DNA from: Pseudomonadota bacterium
GTDB lineage: Bacteria; Pseudomonadota; Gammaproteobacteria; Arenicellales; Arenicellaceae
NCBI GenBank assembly: GCA_018660405.1
Contig: JABJKL010000148.1
Location: forward strand, 1 to 25,311
Direction of reading: 5' to 3'
DNA length: 25,311 nucleotides
Shown here: positions 1 through 9,001 of the stretch, piece after piece
How positions within the stretch are numbered: position 1 is the first letter of the stretch
Layout: every line of letters starts with the position of its first letter
Made by a program: the position numbers and the translations under genes
Notes under the pieces: generated by a model
What the model was told of the DNA's origin: nothing
Database searches by the model: none
What the model saw: the letters and a program-made list of their open reading frames with translations, nothing else

Positions 1-915
1 GAGTCCTAACCAAACAACTCTGGATTTATCTCCCAAAGGCGGTGTGAAGCCAGGGTCGGTGGAACCATAGATAGCAACGACCGGACGCTCAAGCGCCGCC
101 GCCACATGCATTAATCCCGAATCATTGCTCACCACCAAATCTACACACGAGATCAAGTCAATTGCCTGCGGCAAACTCGTCCTGCCAGCAAGATTTACTA
201 TTTCTGGGTCGGCCATAGCAATTTGTTCGCAATCAACCGCATCGCTCGCCGAACCCAAAAGCCAAACTTGCCATCCTTCCGAGACCTTCTGTCGAGCCAG
301 TTCAGAATAATAGTGCGACGGCCATTGTTTTGCCGCGCCAAACTCTGCACCGGGACAAAGCACCATTGTTCGACCTTTCTTAATGGCGAGCCCGAAAGCA
401 TTAAGTACCGCGTCTACCCATTCAGGATCGGTGCGCAATCTGGGTTTGGGGATAAGTTGCAAATCCTCAGCCAGTTGTTCATCGTGAAGCGCAGCGAATC
501 TCTGAACGGTCATCGGCCAACGACCCTTGTCCAAAACACGGCGATCATTCACTACCCCATAGCGCTGCTCACCGGTATAGCCGATACGCTCAGGTATACC
601 CGCAAGCCAGGGTGCCAACGCTGATTTGAGCGAGTTCGGCAGAATATAAACTCGCTGGTAGTTATTTTTACGCAACAGCTTGGCGACTCGCCATCGCTCA
701 CTTAAAGCCAACTTCCCATGAGCAAATGGCGCCTCAACAAGCTGATGCGCCTCGGGCATTCTGTCGATCAAAGCGGCAGACCACACCGGCGCTAGCACAT
801 CGATATTGGCCTCGGGCATATCGCGTTTGATGACTTGCAACAAGCCATGCGCCATCACCATATCGCCTACCCAGGATGGGCCAACTACAAGTACTCTTTT
901 TTTTGTTTCTGACAC
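1..915 (-). CDS. waaF: ADP-heptose:LPS heptosyltransferase II (WaaF), C-terminus cut by window edge
   Basis: This GT-B (GT9 family) glycosyltransferase adds the second L-glycero-D-manno-heptose to the lipid A-Kdo inner core on the cytoplasmic face of the inner membrane. Translating the minus strand from a GTG at 915-913 gives 305 codons open to the window edge; the family is about 345 residues, so roughly the last 40 are missing. The N-terminus carries the family signature P-S-W-V-G-D-M (Asp18 in the position of the catalytic base). Further on are E-R-I-G-Y, a C-P-G-A-E-F-G-A-A-K-x-W-P motif that contacts the nucleotide, and the acceptor/donor loop V-S-N-D-S-G-L-M-H-V-A-A-A. It starts 11 bases after the glnE stop, so it is probably co-transcribed with glnE. 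No clear ribosome binding site is visible. Other GT9 heptosyltransferases (WaaC, WaaQ) are possible, but the motifs fit WaaF best. Confidence 0.9.
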   Translation of the reverse strand, partial: MSETKKRVLVVGPSWVGDMVMAHGLLQVIKRDMPEANIDVLAPVWSAALIDRMPEAHQLVEAPFAHGKLALSERWRVAKLLRKNNYQRVYILPNSLKSALAPWLAGIPERIGYTGEQRYGVVNDRRVLDKGRWPMTVQRFAALHDEQLAEDLQLIPKPRLRTDPEWVDAVLNAFGLAIKKGRTMVLCPGAEFGAAKQWPSHYYSELARQKVSEGWQVWLLGSASDAVDCEQIAMADPEIVNLAGRTSLPQAIDLISCVDLVVSNDSGLMHVAAALERPVVAIYGSTDPGFTPPLGDKSRVVWLGL

Positions 916-926
916 GCTAGAACAAT

Positions 927-3848
927 TTAATCTTCAAATTTTAAAAAAGAATTCCACGCAGATTCTACCGCGTTTCTGGAATTCTGCACCTGATCACTGG
1001 GCACGTGTACCGGCTTGTTCGCCAGTTTGTAACCATGATCAAAACTCAAATACTCGCAGTAAATGTCGCCCAGCGATTGTGCCACGGTCGGATCAAATAC
1101 TCCGCAAGCTGCGGCAGCAACCAGTAGTCCTGGCGTCGTATGTTCTTCCAGTAACTCCGGATAGTCCTTTGCAAATACCAGAACGATCGCCTGTGCTAAA
1201 AACTCAATATCAACCAAACCGCCAACGCCCTGCTTTAAATCGAAAAAATCGTCTGAGGACTTATCGTGCTCTTTTCGCATTCGCTTGCGCATATTGACCA
1301 TATGCCCCATCACTTCCTGTAGAGTGCGTGGGTGCATCAGCGCTCGTTGTCGAATATCCCTGATTTTTTGACCAAGCACGCTGTCACCAACAGCAATTCG
1401 GGTTCGCGTGAATGCATGGTGTTCCCAAAGCTGCGCTCTTTCGAGTTGATATTTCCGAAAACTTTTCACCGACGTCACCAATAAACCAGACTGGCCGCTG
1501 GGCCGTAACCGCATGTCTATTTCATAGAGCTTGCCAGCAGAAGTTGTGGTCGTTAACAGAAATACCAACTTCTGGCACAGCCGCGCAAAATACATCTCGA
1601 CCGGTACCGCCTTTTCACCACCCTCACTATTTGCCAAAACCCTGGTATCGTCGTAAATCATAACAATGTCTAAATCTGCACCATAGCCAAGCTCGCGACT
1701 TGCAAGCTTGCCATAAGCGAGCACCGCTAGCGGTAGACCCTCGCCGGGTGCAACCACCGACCCTAAATCGTCCCGAAGCTGCATTTGCGCCATCGTTAAG
1801 GCAACGGACAAAGCTGCATCTGCTAACAAAGAAAGTGCATACCCAGCTGTGGATGCATCCAATTCACCACTTAAAAAACCAGCGGCTATGCGCAAGGTTC
1901 TGGAGTGATGAACCTCTCGAAGTGCGTCTAACGCTGGCTCAAGATCATCATTCTCCAGCAACTCGATAGCCCGCGCAAAACGTGCCGCCAAATACTCCTG
2001 ATCTTGTAAATCTGTTTCTTCCAGGGGCACCAATAAACTATCGAGGATGGCAGGATAATTTCTGATCCAACTCGCTGCCCACTCACTTTGCGCAATTAGT
2101 TTCACAAGCTGATTAAGCGCGTCGGGATTTTCTGAAAGCAACGCCACATACGCCGAACGCGCAGCAATTCGCTCCAAAAGCCCTATAAAGCGGCGTAACG
2201 TGGTTTCCGGGTCGCTGGTAAATGCAACTTCGCGCAAGGCGTTAGGCATTAACCGATCAACTCTGGCCTGTGCCTCTCCAGTTAGCCCACGATAGCATCG
2301 ACCCTCTCGAAACCCATGAATAAAAGCATAGGCACGATCTTTGTCTTCGAAACCGTGCTCCAGCAAAAACTCTAACGCCTCGCTGGCTTCATCAGAGCCC
2401 CCGCCCTCAAACTCCCAAAGCCGCATCCAGTCGAGCATCTCAGTTTCTGTCGGGCCCTCATCACCAAACAGGTCATCAAAGTGCTGTTGAACGCTATCTG
2501 TTACTTGCTCTAGCTGATCAAGCAAGCTCTGATAGTCCGCAAAACCCATCGCAACGGCAACGACCAGCTGCACATCTGCTTTCTGCGGAAGGTTATGTGT
2601 TTGCTCATCGCGGTAAATTTGCAATCGGTGCTCCAATCGACGAAGAAACACATAAGCGTTCTGTAAATTATCGATATCCTTAGCGGGCACCAGCTGACGG
2701 CGCTTCAACATCGTAAACCCCTCGCTCAGAAAAGGTGTTCTAAGAGTAGCATCACGGCCAGCGTGGACAATCTGAAACGCCTGAACAAAAAACTCAATCT
2801 CTCGAATACCGCCCCGACCCAATTTCACGTTGAACGACTTTCCCTTGCGCACCAGTTGCTCAGAAATCATTTCTTTCATTCGACGAATTTCATTGATCGC
2901 CCCAAAATCGACATAACGGCGATATACAAACGGGCGTAATTCACCGAGTAGGTTTTCGGCGGCCTGCTTGTCACCGGCGATTGGTCTTGCTTTTATCAGG
3001 GCATAGCGTTCCCAATCTCGACCGTGGGCGGTGTAGTATCTTATCGTGGCATCCGACGAAAGAATGATCGGACCGCTGCCACCATAAGGCCTAAGACGCA
3101 TATCTACTCTGAATACTTGCCCGTCGCTGCTGATTTTATGCAGCGTAGTAATGAGTGCTTGCGACAAACGCTCAAAGAATGTCTGATGCGCGTGTGCTGC
3201 ATCATCCTCATTATCTGAACTGTCTGGATTCATCTCACCATCCTCTGGGTACGCAAAAATGAGGTCAATATCAGAGCTAAAATTGAGCTCTCTGCCACCA
3301 AGTTTGCCCATCCCGAGCACAAACATTTTCATCGGTTTGCGCTTGGAACCAGGTTTGGGGGAATAAAACGGTGTGCCCAATTCCTCACACTGCGCTTGGT
3401 AGAGATAGTCCAGAGCGGTATCGGTCGCGAGCTCGGCCAAATCACTCATCCCCTGAGTAATCTCCTCTAGCGAGGCCAGGCCAACAAGGTCTCTAACAGC
3501 CAATACAAAAGCCACTGCACGCCGTAACTGCCTAAGACCGGCGCTCAATTCTTCGGTCGAGTTAAACTGCCCGACTAACGTTTTTGCGAGATCTTCAATT
3601 GCATGGGTATCCAACGGGCTCTGCAATCGGCTGGCTTTAGCAAGATTGCACACCAGCTCTGGATGCCTCTGACAGACCTGCGACACAAACAGACTCAGAC
3701 CACAAGCCACTTCCAACAGCTCAGCATCCGCAGCAGGTAGCTCATTCTGCTCACACCATTCGGGCCACCACATCGCGATTGATTCGGCAATCTCTGTCGG
3801 CAGGGCGCGAATTTCTGTACCTGGATGAATCAAATTATTAGTACTCAA
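927..3848 (-). CDS. glnE: Bifunctional glutamine synthetase adenylyltransferase/adenylyl-removing enzyme
   Basis: GlnE attaches and removes AMP on glutamine synthetase in response to PII and glutamine, setting nitrogen assimilation in the cytoplasm. The 973 residues fit the usual 940-1000. Two nucleotidyltransferase domains are visible. The deadenylylating N-terminal one has G-M-G-K-L-G-G-R-E-L at about 179-188 with S-S-D-I-D-L behind it. The adenylylating C-terminal one has A-Y-G-K-L-A-S-R-E-L at about 711-720 with A-D-L-D-I behind it. Each is followed by a D-M-R-L-R-P motif. Between the core motif and D-M-R-L-R-P of the first domain is a short acidic stretch (about 202-220, rich in D/E) that looks slightly longer than in E. 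coli. The chosen start is TTG at 3848-3846; there is no good ribosome binding site and the next Met is at residue 26, so the start is not certain. It is divergent from uup and upstream of waaF. The ilvE gene that often sits between glnE and waaF in Pseudomonas is absent here. Confidence 0.96.
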   Translation of the reverse strand: MSTNNLIHPGTEIRALPTEIAESIAMWWPEWCEQNELPAADAELLEVACGLSLFVSQVCQRHPELVCNLAKASRLQSPLDTHAIEDLAKTLVGQFNSTEELSAGLRQLRRAVAFVLAVRDLVGLASLEEITQGMSDLAELATDTALDYLYQAQCEELGTPFYSPKPGSKRKPMKMFVLGMGKLGGRELNFSSDIDLIFAYPEDGEMNPDSSDNEDDAAHAHQTFFERLSQALITTLHKISSDGQVFRVDMRLRPYGGSGPIILSSDATIRYYTAHGRDWERYALIKARPIAGDKQAAENLLGELRPFVYRRYVDFGAINEIRRMKEMISEQLVRKGKSFNVKLGRGGIREIEFFVQAFQIVHAGRDATLRTPFLSEGFTMLKRRQLVPAKDIDNLQNAYVFLRRLEHRLQIYRDEQTHNLPQKADVQLVVAVAMGFADYQSLLDQLEQVTDSVQQHFDDLFGDEGPTETEMLDWMRLWEFEGGGSDEASEALEFLLEHGFEDKDRAYAFIHGFREGRCYRGLTGEAQARVDRLMPNALREVAFTSDPETTLRRFIGLLERIAARSAYVALLSENPDALNQLVKLIAQSEWAASWIRNYPAILDSLLVPLEETDLQDQEYLAARFARAIELLENDDLEPALDALREVHHSRTLRIAAGFLSGELDASTAGYALSLLADAALSVALTMAQMQLRDDLGSVVAPGEGLPLAVLAYGKLASRELGYGADLDIVMIYDDTRVLANSEGGEKAVPVEMYFARLCQKLVFLLTTTTSAGKLYEIDMRLRPSGQSGLLVTSVKSFRKYQLERAQLWEHHAFTRTRIAVGDSVLGQKIRDIRQRALMHPRTLQEVMGHMVNMRKRMRKEHDKSSDDFFDLKQGVGGLVDIEFLAQAIVLVFAKDYPELLEEHTTPGLLVAAAACGVFDPTVAQSLGDIYCEYLSFDHGYKLANKPVHVPSDQVQNSRNAVESAWNSFLKFED

Positions 3849-3935
3849 GCAAACAAACTGATGCGCTACAATACCGCGCCTTTGAATGGTACTCCATCAT
3901 TCATGGTTTGACTGAATATCAGGTTAAATATCTCT

Positions 3936-5765
3936 GTGCCCTTACTCGAATTAAAAAATCTTTCGCTCTCGTTTGGAACCCAGATCATTCTGGATAAAGC
4001 AAACCTGCTAATAAACGAGCGCGAACGCGTTGGGTTTGTCGGCCGTAATGGTGCTGGCAAAACCACGCTAATGAAGATGCTGGCCGGTACGGTAATGCCC
4101 GACGATGGCAAAATACACGGTCAAAGCAGGATCAATATCGCCTTAATGCCGCAAGAAATCCCCAACTACCATGGCCTCGATATATCCACGGTGATAACGC
4201 TCGGTGAATCAAAAGTTGGCCCTGAACTAATCGCACAGCTAGCGGGGAAAGACTATGAGGAATCTAGCGAGTTGTGGGAGTTAGGCATCCGCGTTAAAAA
4301 ATTACTCTCCAGCTTCAAGCTAGACGGCGAAGCACAATTTGAATCGCTTTCCGGCGGCATGAAGCGCCGTGTGTTGCTGGCCCGAGCGCTGGCGACCGAC
4401 CCAGCCCTGCTGCTATTGGATGAGCCGACCAATCATTTAGACATAACCACCATTGAGTGGCTAGAAAAAATGGTGATGAGCTTCAGCCTCGCGGTCATCA
4501 CTATTTCACATGACCGTGCATTTATTGACCGCATTTGCGATCGTATCGTCGAACTCGACCGTGGTGTGCTGTCGTCCTGGCCTGGTAATTACGAGCAATA
4601 TTTGCTTGCCAAGGCCAAAGCCTTGTCTGAAGAGGAGGCCAGTAATAAAGCCTTCGACAAACGCTTGTCTGAAGAAGAAAAGTGGATTCGACAAGGCATC
4701 AAAGCCCGGCGGACCAGAAATGAAGGCCGGGTGCGCGCGCTCAAACGCATGCGAAACGAGCGCCAGCAGCGCAAAGAATTATCGGGCACGGCCAAGTTCT
4801 CGGCCAACGAAGTTTTATCGTCGGGCAAGCTCGTGTGGGAAGCTAACGACATAAGCTACGGCTGGGGTGAAGGCGCTAACCAAGAGATCATCATAGAAAA
4901 CTTCTCCACCTTAATAATGCGTGGCGATAAAATCGGCATCATTGGCAAGAACGGCTGCGGCAAATCAACACTCATCAAACTCATTCTGGGCACGCTGAAG
5001 CCAAACTCGGGAACAATGCGAACTGGCACTCGTTTAAATATCGCCACTTTGGACCAACACCGCACAGATATCGTCGACAATCAAAGCGTACTCGATAATG
5101 TATCGGGTGGCCGCGACCAAATCACCATCAATGGTAAAGACAAACACATAGTCTCTTACATGCAGGATTTTTTATTCACTCCAGAACGATCACGAGGACC
5201 TGCAGCGGTGCTATCCGGAGGTGAACGCAACCGTTTGATGCTTGCCAAGCTGTTCAGCAAACCGGCTAATTTGTTGATCCTTGATGAACCGACCAATGAT
5301 TTGGATGCGGATACTCTTGAACTGCTTGAACGACTACTGGTTGAGTACTCAGGCACCTTGTTACTGGTAAGCCATGATCGAACTTTTTTGAACAACGTGG
5401 TCAGCAGCACCCTCGCCTTTGATGAGCCCAGAACCATCAACGAATATGTCGGTGGCTACGACGACTGGCTGCACCAACGCCCTAAACAAGAAAAACCGAA
5501 AACACCTAAATCTGGCGAAACAAAAATTGCAAAGAACACCGTCAATCCTAAAAAGTTGAGCTACAACGACCAGCGTGAACTGGACCAGCTTCCCCAGCTC
5601 ATTGAAAAGGCGGAACACGCCACCGATAAAATTCATCAAGCCATGCTAGACCCAGCATTCTTCCAACAAGCTGAGGAGATCATCACCACCAGCAATACAC
5701 AGCTTAAAGACCTGGAAGCCAAACTCGCCGGTTACTACTCTCGGTGGGAAACGCTCGACGGTTAG
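3936..5765 (+). CDS. uup: ABC-F family ATPase, Uup type
   Basis: This is a soluble ABC-F protein with two tandem ATPase domains and no membrane segments. The family acts on ribosomes or branched nucleic acids; Uup in E. coli influences precise excision of transposons and relieves stalled ribosomes. The first Walker A (G-R-N-G-A-G-K-T-T) lies at residues 36-44, followed by the signature L-S-G-G-M-K-R-R and Walker B L-L-L-L-D-E-P-T-N-H-L-D. The second domain has G-K-N-G-C-G-K-S-T, L-S-G-G-E-R-N-R and L-I-L-D-E-P-T-N-D-L-D. A charged ABC-F linker lies between them. The last roughly 90 residues are a Lys-rich tether and a helical C-terminal coiled-coil, the mark of Uup rather than EttA or YbiT. 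The start is GTG at 3936, giving M-P-L-L-E-L; no strong ribosome binding site precedes it. Length (609) is normal. mobA follows after 7 bases. Confidence 0.94.
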   Translation: MPLLELKNLSLSFGTQIILDKANLLINERERVGFVGRNGAGKTTLMKMLAGTVMPDDGKIHGQSRINIALMPQEIPNYHGLDISTVITLGESKVGPELIAQLAGKDYEESSELWELGIRVKKLLSSFKLDGEAQFESLSGGMKRRVLLARALATDPALLLLDEPTNHLDITTIEWLEKMVMSFSLAVITISHDRAFIDRICDRIVELDRGVLSSWPGNYEQYLLAKAKALSEEEASNKAFDKRLSEEEKWIRQGIKARRTRNEGRVRALKRMRNERQQRKELSGTAKFSANEVLSSGKLVWEANDISYGWGEGANQEIIIENFSTLIMRGDKIGIIGKNGCGKSTLIKLILGTLKPNSGTMRTGTRLNIATLDQHRTDIVDNQSVLDNVSGGRDQITINGKDKHIVSYMQDFLFTPERSRGPAAVLSGGERNRLMLAKLFSKPANLLILDEPTNDLDADTLELLERLLVEYSGTLLLVSHDRTFLNNVVSSTLAFDEPRTINEYVGGYDDWLHQRPKQEKPKTPKSGETKIAKNTVNPKKLSYNDQRELDQLPQLIEKAEHATDKIHQAMLDPAFFQQAEEIITTSNTQLKDLEAKLAGYYSRWETLDG

Positions 5766-5772
5766 CAACGCG

Positions 5773-6342
5773 ATGGCGAGTCAAAAGTACAAATACAGCG
5801 TGTGCATCCTGGCTGGAGGCGAAGGGCGGCGCTTTGGCGGCCTGGATAAAGGATTCGTCAAATATCGGGGCAAACCACTAATAGAGCATGCCATCGAGGC
5901 GTTCGCTGATCATACAAACGACTTGACGATTAGCGCAAACCGCAATCTGGAGCAGTATAAAAAATACGGTTACTCGGTTGTTTGTGACCTAAACAAAACC
6001 TATGCAGGACCATTGGCGGGCACCCTGACCGCCTGCACACAAAGCAAGAACGAATGGCTATTGGTCATCGCCTGTGATCACATTGGCATCGACAACAGCT
6101 TGGCCAACGCCATGCATGAGTTAGCTGAATCAGACCAAACCAAACTCGTCATAACCAATGATGGCGACCGGAACCAACCTTTACCCATGCTGCTGCATAC
6201 GTCACTGAAAAATACGATTGGGACGTTTCTTGGCTCAGGCGACCGTAAAGTAGGGTTGTGGCAAGCACTTCAGAAGCCAAGTATTTTAAAATCTGAACAG
6301 CTTAAGCAAACCAAAAACATAAATACGCCTGAAGACCTGTAG
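5773..6342 (+). CDS. mobA: Molybdenum cofactor guanylyltransferase MobA
   Basis: MobA transfers GMP from GTP to molybdenum-molybdopterin to form the bis-MGD cofactor of DMSO-reductase-family enzymes. The protein has 189 residues, normal for the family. It opens with the nucleotide-binding signature L-A-G-G-E-G-R-R-F-G-G-L-D-K-G at 13-27, which is diagnostic for MobA, followed by K-P-L-I-E-H. An A-C-D-H segment near residue 97 stands in the place of the metal-binding C-D-x-P motif, and N-x-x-P-L-P-M-L-L occurs further on. It starts 7 bases after uup, so it is probably read from the same transcript. No other molybdenum cofactor gene is in the window, so it is isolated from its pathway here. The related CTP- or ATP-using enzymes (MocA) are less likely because of the G-G-L-D-K-G signature. 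Confidence 0.9.
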   Translation: MASQKYKYSVCILAGGEGRRFGGLDKGFVKYRGKPLIEHAIEAFADHTNDLTISANRNLEQYKKYGYSVVCDLNKTYAGPLAGTLTACTQSKNEWLLVIACDHIGIDNSLANAMHELAESDQTKLVITNDGDRNQPLPMLLHTSLKNTIGTFLGSGDRKVGLWQALQKPSILKSEQLKQTKNINTPEDL

Positions 6343-6502
6343 TTTGGGCTGGACAATCAGCGGGTTAAGACCTGAAATCAGGATTATATTCTAACCAGGT
6401 TCAATTCGGCGGTTTTCGATCTGTTCGTTAAGCGCCAAAGCGAAATATAAAGTCATTCTACATCTAGCCCTGCATTTTTTAGTCCCTCTAGCGCCTGCTT
6501 TA

Positions 6503-6772
6503 ATGCTTTACCAAAAAGCATGGCGTGTGAGCTATATGCTTATGTTGGCCGGTTTGGCCATAGATTTGGATCATTTATTGGCCAACCCAATTTATGACCC
6601 TAATCGGTGCAGCATTGGGTTCCATCCGCTGCATGCCGAATTTCCTATAGCGCTTTACTGTCTGGCGCTTTGGCATCCCAAAACCCGCGTGGTTGGCATC
6701 GGCTTGTTAGTCCATATTATTCTGGACTCCATCGATTGCAGAGTTAGCAGCGGGGTTTGGTATGTTGGTTAG
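6503..6772 (+). CDS. Small DUF6122-like membrane protein (annotated start is probably too short)
   Basis: This is a small hydrophobic protein with no assigned function that I match to the DUF6122 family from memory. Characteristic pieces are I-D-L-D-H-L-L-A, D-P-N-R-C-S-I-G-F-H-P-L-H and H-x-x-x-D-x-x-D-C near the end. The clustered His, Asp and Cys residues suggest a metal site in a membrane-embedded protein with about three to four helices. The first ATG is at 6503 (89 residues), but the same frame is open back to a stop at 6392-6394. From 6455 it encodes I-L-H-L-A-L-H-F-L-V-P-L-A-P-A-L, which looks like the family's usual N-terminal helix with an H-x3-H pattern. No ATG, GTG or TTG exists in that extension; ATT at 6455 is a possible start. 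It is convergent with the histidine kinase gene. No promoter is recognised in the roughly 110 bases after mobA. Confidence 0.7.
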   Translation: MLYQKAWRVSYMLMLAGLAIDLDHLLANPIYDPNRCSIGFHPLHAEFPIALYCLALWHPKTRVVGIGLLVHIILDSIDCRVSSGVWYVG

Positions 6773-6809
6773 AAGGCCTCGCAAGCCATCCTTCGGGGTA
6801 GGGCTGATT

Positions 6810-8186
6810 TCAAACGTTATTATCTGTTTCCTTGTCTTCCACTTTATGCGGAATTCTTACGGTTACGGTTGTGCCACGCCCCAGTTCACTATCAATTTTC
6901 ATGGTGCCACCGTGTGCTGAAACAATATTCTGGCATAGATATAAGCCCAAACCAAAACCACCTGTTTTACGCTGCCTGGACGCATCTGGCCTATAAAAAG
7001 CTTCGGTTACACGCCCCAGGTGCTGTGTATCGATTCCTTCACCGCTGTCTTTTACCACCAACGCCAGCCCCTCTTCATTGACCTTCGCACTCACAGTTGG
7101 CCGAGGCTGATCTGGTGCGGAATGCCGCAACGAGTTTATGAGTAAGTTTTTAAGTAATAATTGAATACGCATTCCATCAAGCAACATATAGTCATCGCTT
7201 GAAGCCGCAGGCGCTTCAACTCCAGAATTCGCGAAGTGCTCATTCAATTCGGTTGAAATGAGATACGAAACAGAATGTGGCTGGCGATTCAATGTGCTAT
7301 GGCCGGTTGACATAGACTCTGCTTCGGTAAGGTCTGAAATCAAGGATTCCATTTCTTTCATGTCGGCCGATATCGCCTCACGTTGAGCTGTATCGCCTAT
7401 TAACTCGGCCGCGACGCGGGATCGAGTGACGGGCGTTCTCAATTCGTGGCTAATCGCGAGAAAAAGGTCGCGCTTGGCTTCCAGCATGCCTTCAATGTCA
7501 TCAGCCATTTGGTTAATTTCAGCACCGAGTTTACCTAACTCATCATGGCGATCAATCGTGGTGCGGCTGCCCAGATCTCCCTGGCCTATTTTGGAGACCA
7601 CCCCTCTAATATTTTCAAGTGGTCGAAATAACCAGTGAGTTGCCAAATAAAGTAATCCCAGCATGCCTATCAACGCGATAATATTCCAGATCTGTACCAG
7701 TTCGACAATATTTGGGTCGTACCCCAAAATAAAATCATAGCCTCGAGACTGCATTCGAACCAAAAATCGCCCATCTTCCCAGTCACTTTCGAGCGCATAG
7801 GGAGTGCTCCCCGCAGATCGACCCCGTCCCCGGCGTACAATCGGAACGGGAAGATCGCTCAGATCTACCGGCTCAAAATGGAGATGATCCAGATTGATCG
7901 GCTCACCAACAGCCCAAACCGAATCACCTCGCCGTAGCACAATATCAAACCCACGCGTGTCAGCGAGCGTCGTTGCAAGTTCTTCTGCAACCTGGCCGGT
8001 TCGTCGATCGACTAATAGATCAGAATAAAGAACCGCGTCCCGGAGGACATTCTGTTCCAGTAGTTCACCTGCCGTCACACGAAGCGCAACTTGCATTAAC
8101 TCTGTTAAAGCGAAGCCGCCAATCAAAAACATAAACATCAGGCGAAACGATAAAGATCCAGAAATACGCCGAATAAAGTTCATCAT
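6810..8186 (-). CDS. Sensor histidine kinase, CpxA/EnvZ-like
   Basis: This is an inner-membrane sensor kinase of 458 residues that should phosphorylate the response regulator encoded just upstream. TM1 is at about 14-34, followed by a periplasmic domain of about 125 residues that contains a basic R-R-G-R-G-R patch near 118-123. TM2 is at about 163-187, then a HAMP domain (R-P-L-E-N-I to about 240). The H-box F-L-A-I-S-H-E-L-R-T-P has the phospho-accepting His247. The catalytic domain has an N-box (K-N-L-L-I-N-S-L-R-H), a G1 box (K-D-S-G-E-G-I-D) and a G2 box (G-G-F-G-L-G-L-Y-L). Two adjacent ATGs (8186 and 8183) are possible starts. It lies 57 bases after the regulator gene in the same direction. 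The neighbouring Spy/CpxP-like gene and the single small sensor domain make an envelope-stress role likely, but the signal is not shown by the sequence. Confidence 0.92.
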   Translation of the reverse strand: MMNFIRRISGSLSFRLMFMFLIGGFALTELMQVALRVTAGELLEQNVLRDAVLYSDLLVDRRTGQVAEELATTLADTRGFDIVLRRGDSVWAVGEPINLDHLHFEPVDLSDLPVPIVRRGRGRSAGSTPYALESDWEDGRFLVRMQSRGYDFILGYDPNIVELVQIWNIIALIGMLGLLYLATHWLFRPLENIRGVVSKIGQGDLGSRTTIDRHDELGKLGAEINQMADDIEGMLEAKRDLFLAISHELRTPVTRSRVAAELIGDTAQREAISADMKEMESLISDLTEAESMSTGHSTLNRQPHSVSYLISTELNEHFANSGVEAPAASSDDYMLLDGMRIQLLLKNLLINSLRHSAPDQPRPTVSAKVNEEGLALVVKDSGEGIDTQHLGRVTEAFYRPDASRQRKTGGFGLGLYLCQNIVSAHGGTMKIDSELGRGTTVTVRIPHKVEDKETDNNV

Positions 8187-8243
8187 CTCATCGGCTCTCT
8201 ATATGCCCGGCATTTCACTTTTAATGACGGCTTCACAATTCCG

Positions 8244-8921
8244 CTAACCCTCACGTGGCGCAATAAAGCAGTACCCTGCGCCCCAGACGGTTTTGATGTA
8301 ATCCAGCGGCTGAAGTTTCTTTCTGAGTCGGCTTACTGATATATCCACCGACCGGGTAAACAGCTCGGCTTCAATACCACGCAATTGGTTTAGAATTTCA
8401 TCACGCGAGAAGTTTTTGCCCGGTGATTGCACAAACAACTGTAACAATTGATATTCCATCGTCGTTAGCTGTAGTGCTTCATTATTCAAGCTGGCGGTTC
8501 TCTGATGCGTATCGACACTCAAGGGGCCATAGCTTATTACTTCGCCGGCTTGCTCTGTCCCTTGAACTCGTTTGAGAATATTCTGCACCCGAGCAACCAA
8601 CTCTCTTGGTTCAAACGGTTTGGGCACGTAATCGTCTGCACCCAGCTCAAGCCCGACGACGCGATCCATAACATCACCTCGCGCTGTCAACATGATCACC
8701 GGAATCGTGCTTTTCTGCCTGATTTCACGACAGACTGCGAAGCCATCTCTATCGGGCAGCATTACATCTAATAAAACCAAATCCGGCTTAAGGGTATCAA
8801 TCATTTTGATTCCGTCATCTGGATGCTCAGCACTCTCTAGCGCCAGATCGTAACGCTCAAAGTACATTTTAAGATGCTTGGCAAGCTGCGCATCATCATC
8901 AATTATCAGGATTTTTTTCAT
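8244..8921 (-). CDS. OmpR/CpxR-type response regulator
   Basis: This is a two-domain DNA-binding response regulator of 225 residues. The receiver domain starts M-K-K-I-L-I-I-D-D-D, with the acidic pocket at Asp8-Asp9, the phospho-acceptor at Asp52 (in L-L-D-V-M-L-P-D-R-D-G-F), the conserved Thr in M-L-T-A-R-G and Lys in Y-V-P-K-P-F. The C-terminal winged helix (about 125-222) shows T-x-x-E-Y-x-L-L, S-R-D-E-I-L and R-S-V-D-I-S-V-S-R-L-R-K-K-L, typical of the OmpR family. The ATG at 8921 is chosen because it matches the receiver-domain start; the frame continues 14 codons upstream, but those would run into the terminator hairpin at 8948-8972. It is followed by its partner kinase and preceded by a Spy/CpxP-like gene, an arrangement like a Cpx-type system. 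Confidence 0.93.
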   Translation of the reverse strand: MKKILIIDDDAQLAKHLKMYFERYDLALESAEHPDDGIKMIDTLKPDLVLLDVMLPDRDGFAVCREIRQKSTIPVIMLTARGDVMDRVVGLELGADDYVPKPFEPRELVARVQNILKRVQGTEQAGEVISYGPLSVDTHQRTASLNNEALQLTTMEYQLLQLFVQSPGKNFSRDEILNQLRGIEAELFTRSVDISVSRLRKKLQPLDYIKTVWGAGYCFIAPREG

Positions 8922-8947
8922 ACCATTAGTATAACGCGACAAACAAT

Positions 8948-8972
8948 AAAAAGTGGGGCACAACGGTGCCCC
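8948..8972 (-). terminator. Intrinsic terminator/attenuator after the Spy-like gene
   Basis: Read on the minus strand, a perfect 7-bp GC-rich stem GGGGCAC / GTGCCCC with a 4-base loop is followed directly by ACTTTTTA. It lies 29 bases past the stop of the Spy-like gene and 26 bases before the regulator ATG. It would lower transcription of the regulator and kinase relative to the periplasmic protein if all three are read from the 9726 promoter. Confidence 0.8.
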
Positions 8973-9001
8973 TCAATTTAAACGGAGGATACAAAATATC
9001 G

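Noticed and set aside
223..1297. Open frames of 133 and 163 codons on the plus strand (223-624, 806-1297)
   Set aside because: They lie antisense to waaF and glnE, which have clear family motifs, and their own translations show no recognisable domain.
6371..6382. Small hairpin CCTGA-AA-TCAGG after mobA
   Set aside because: The loop is only two bases and no T-run follows, so it is not a credible terminator.
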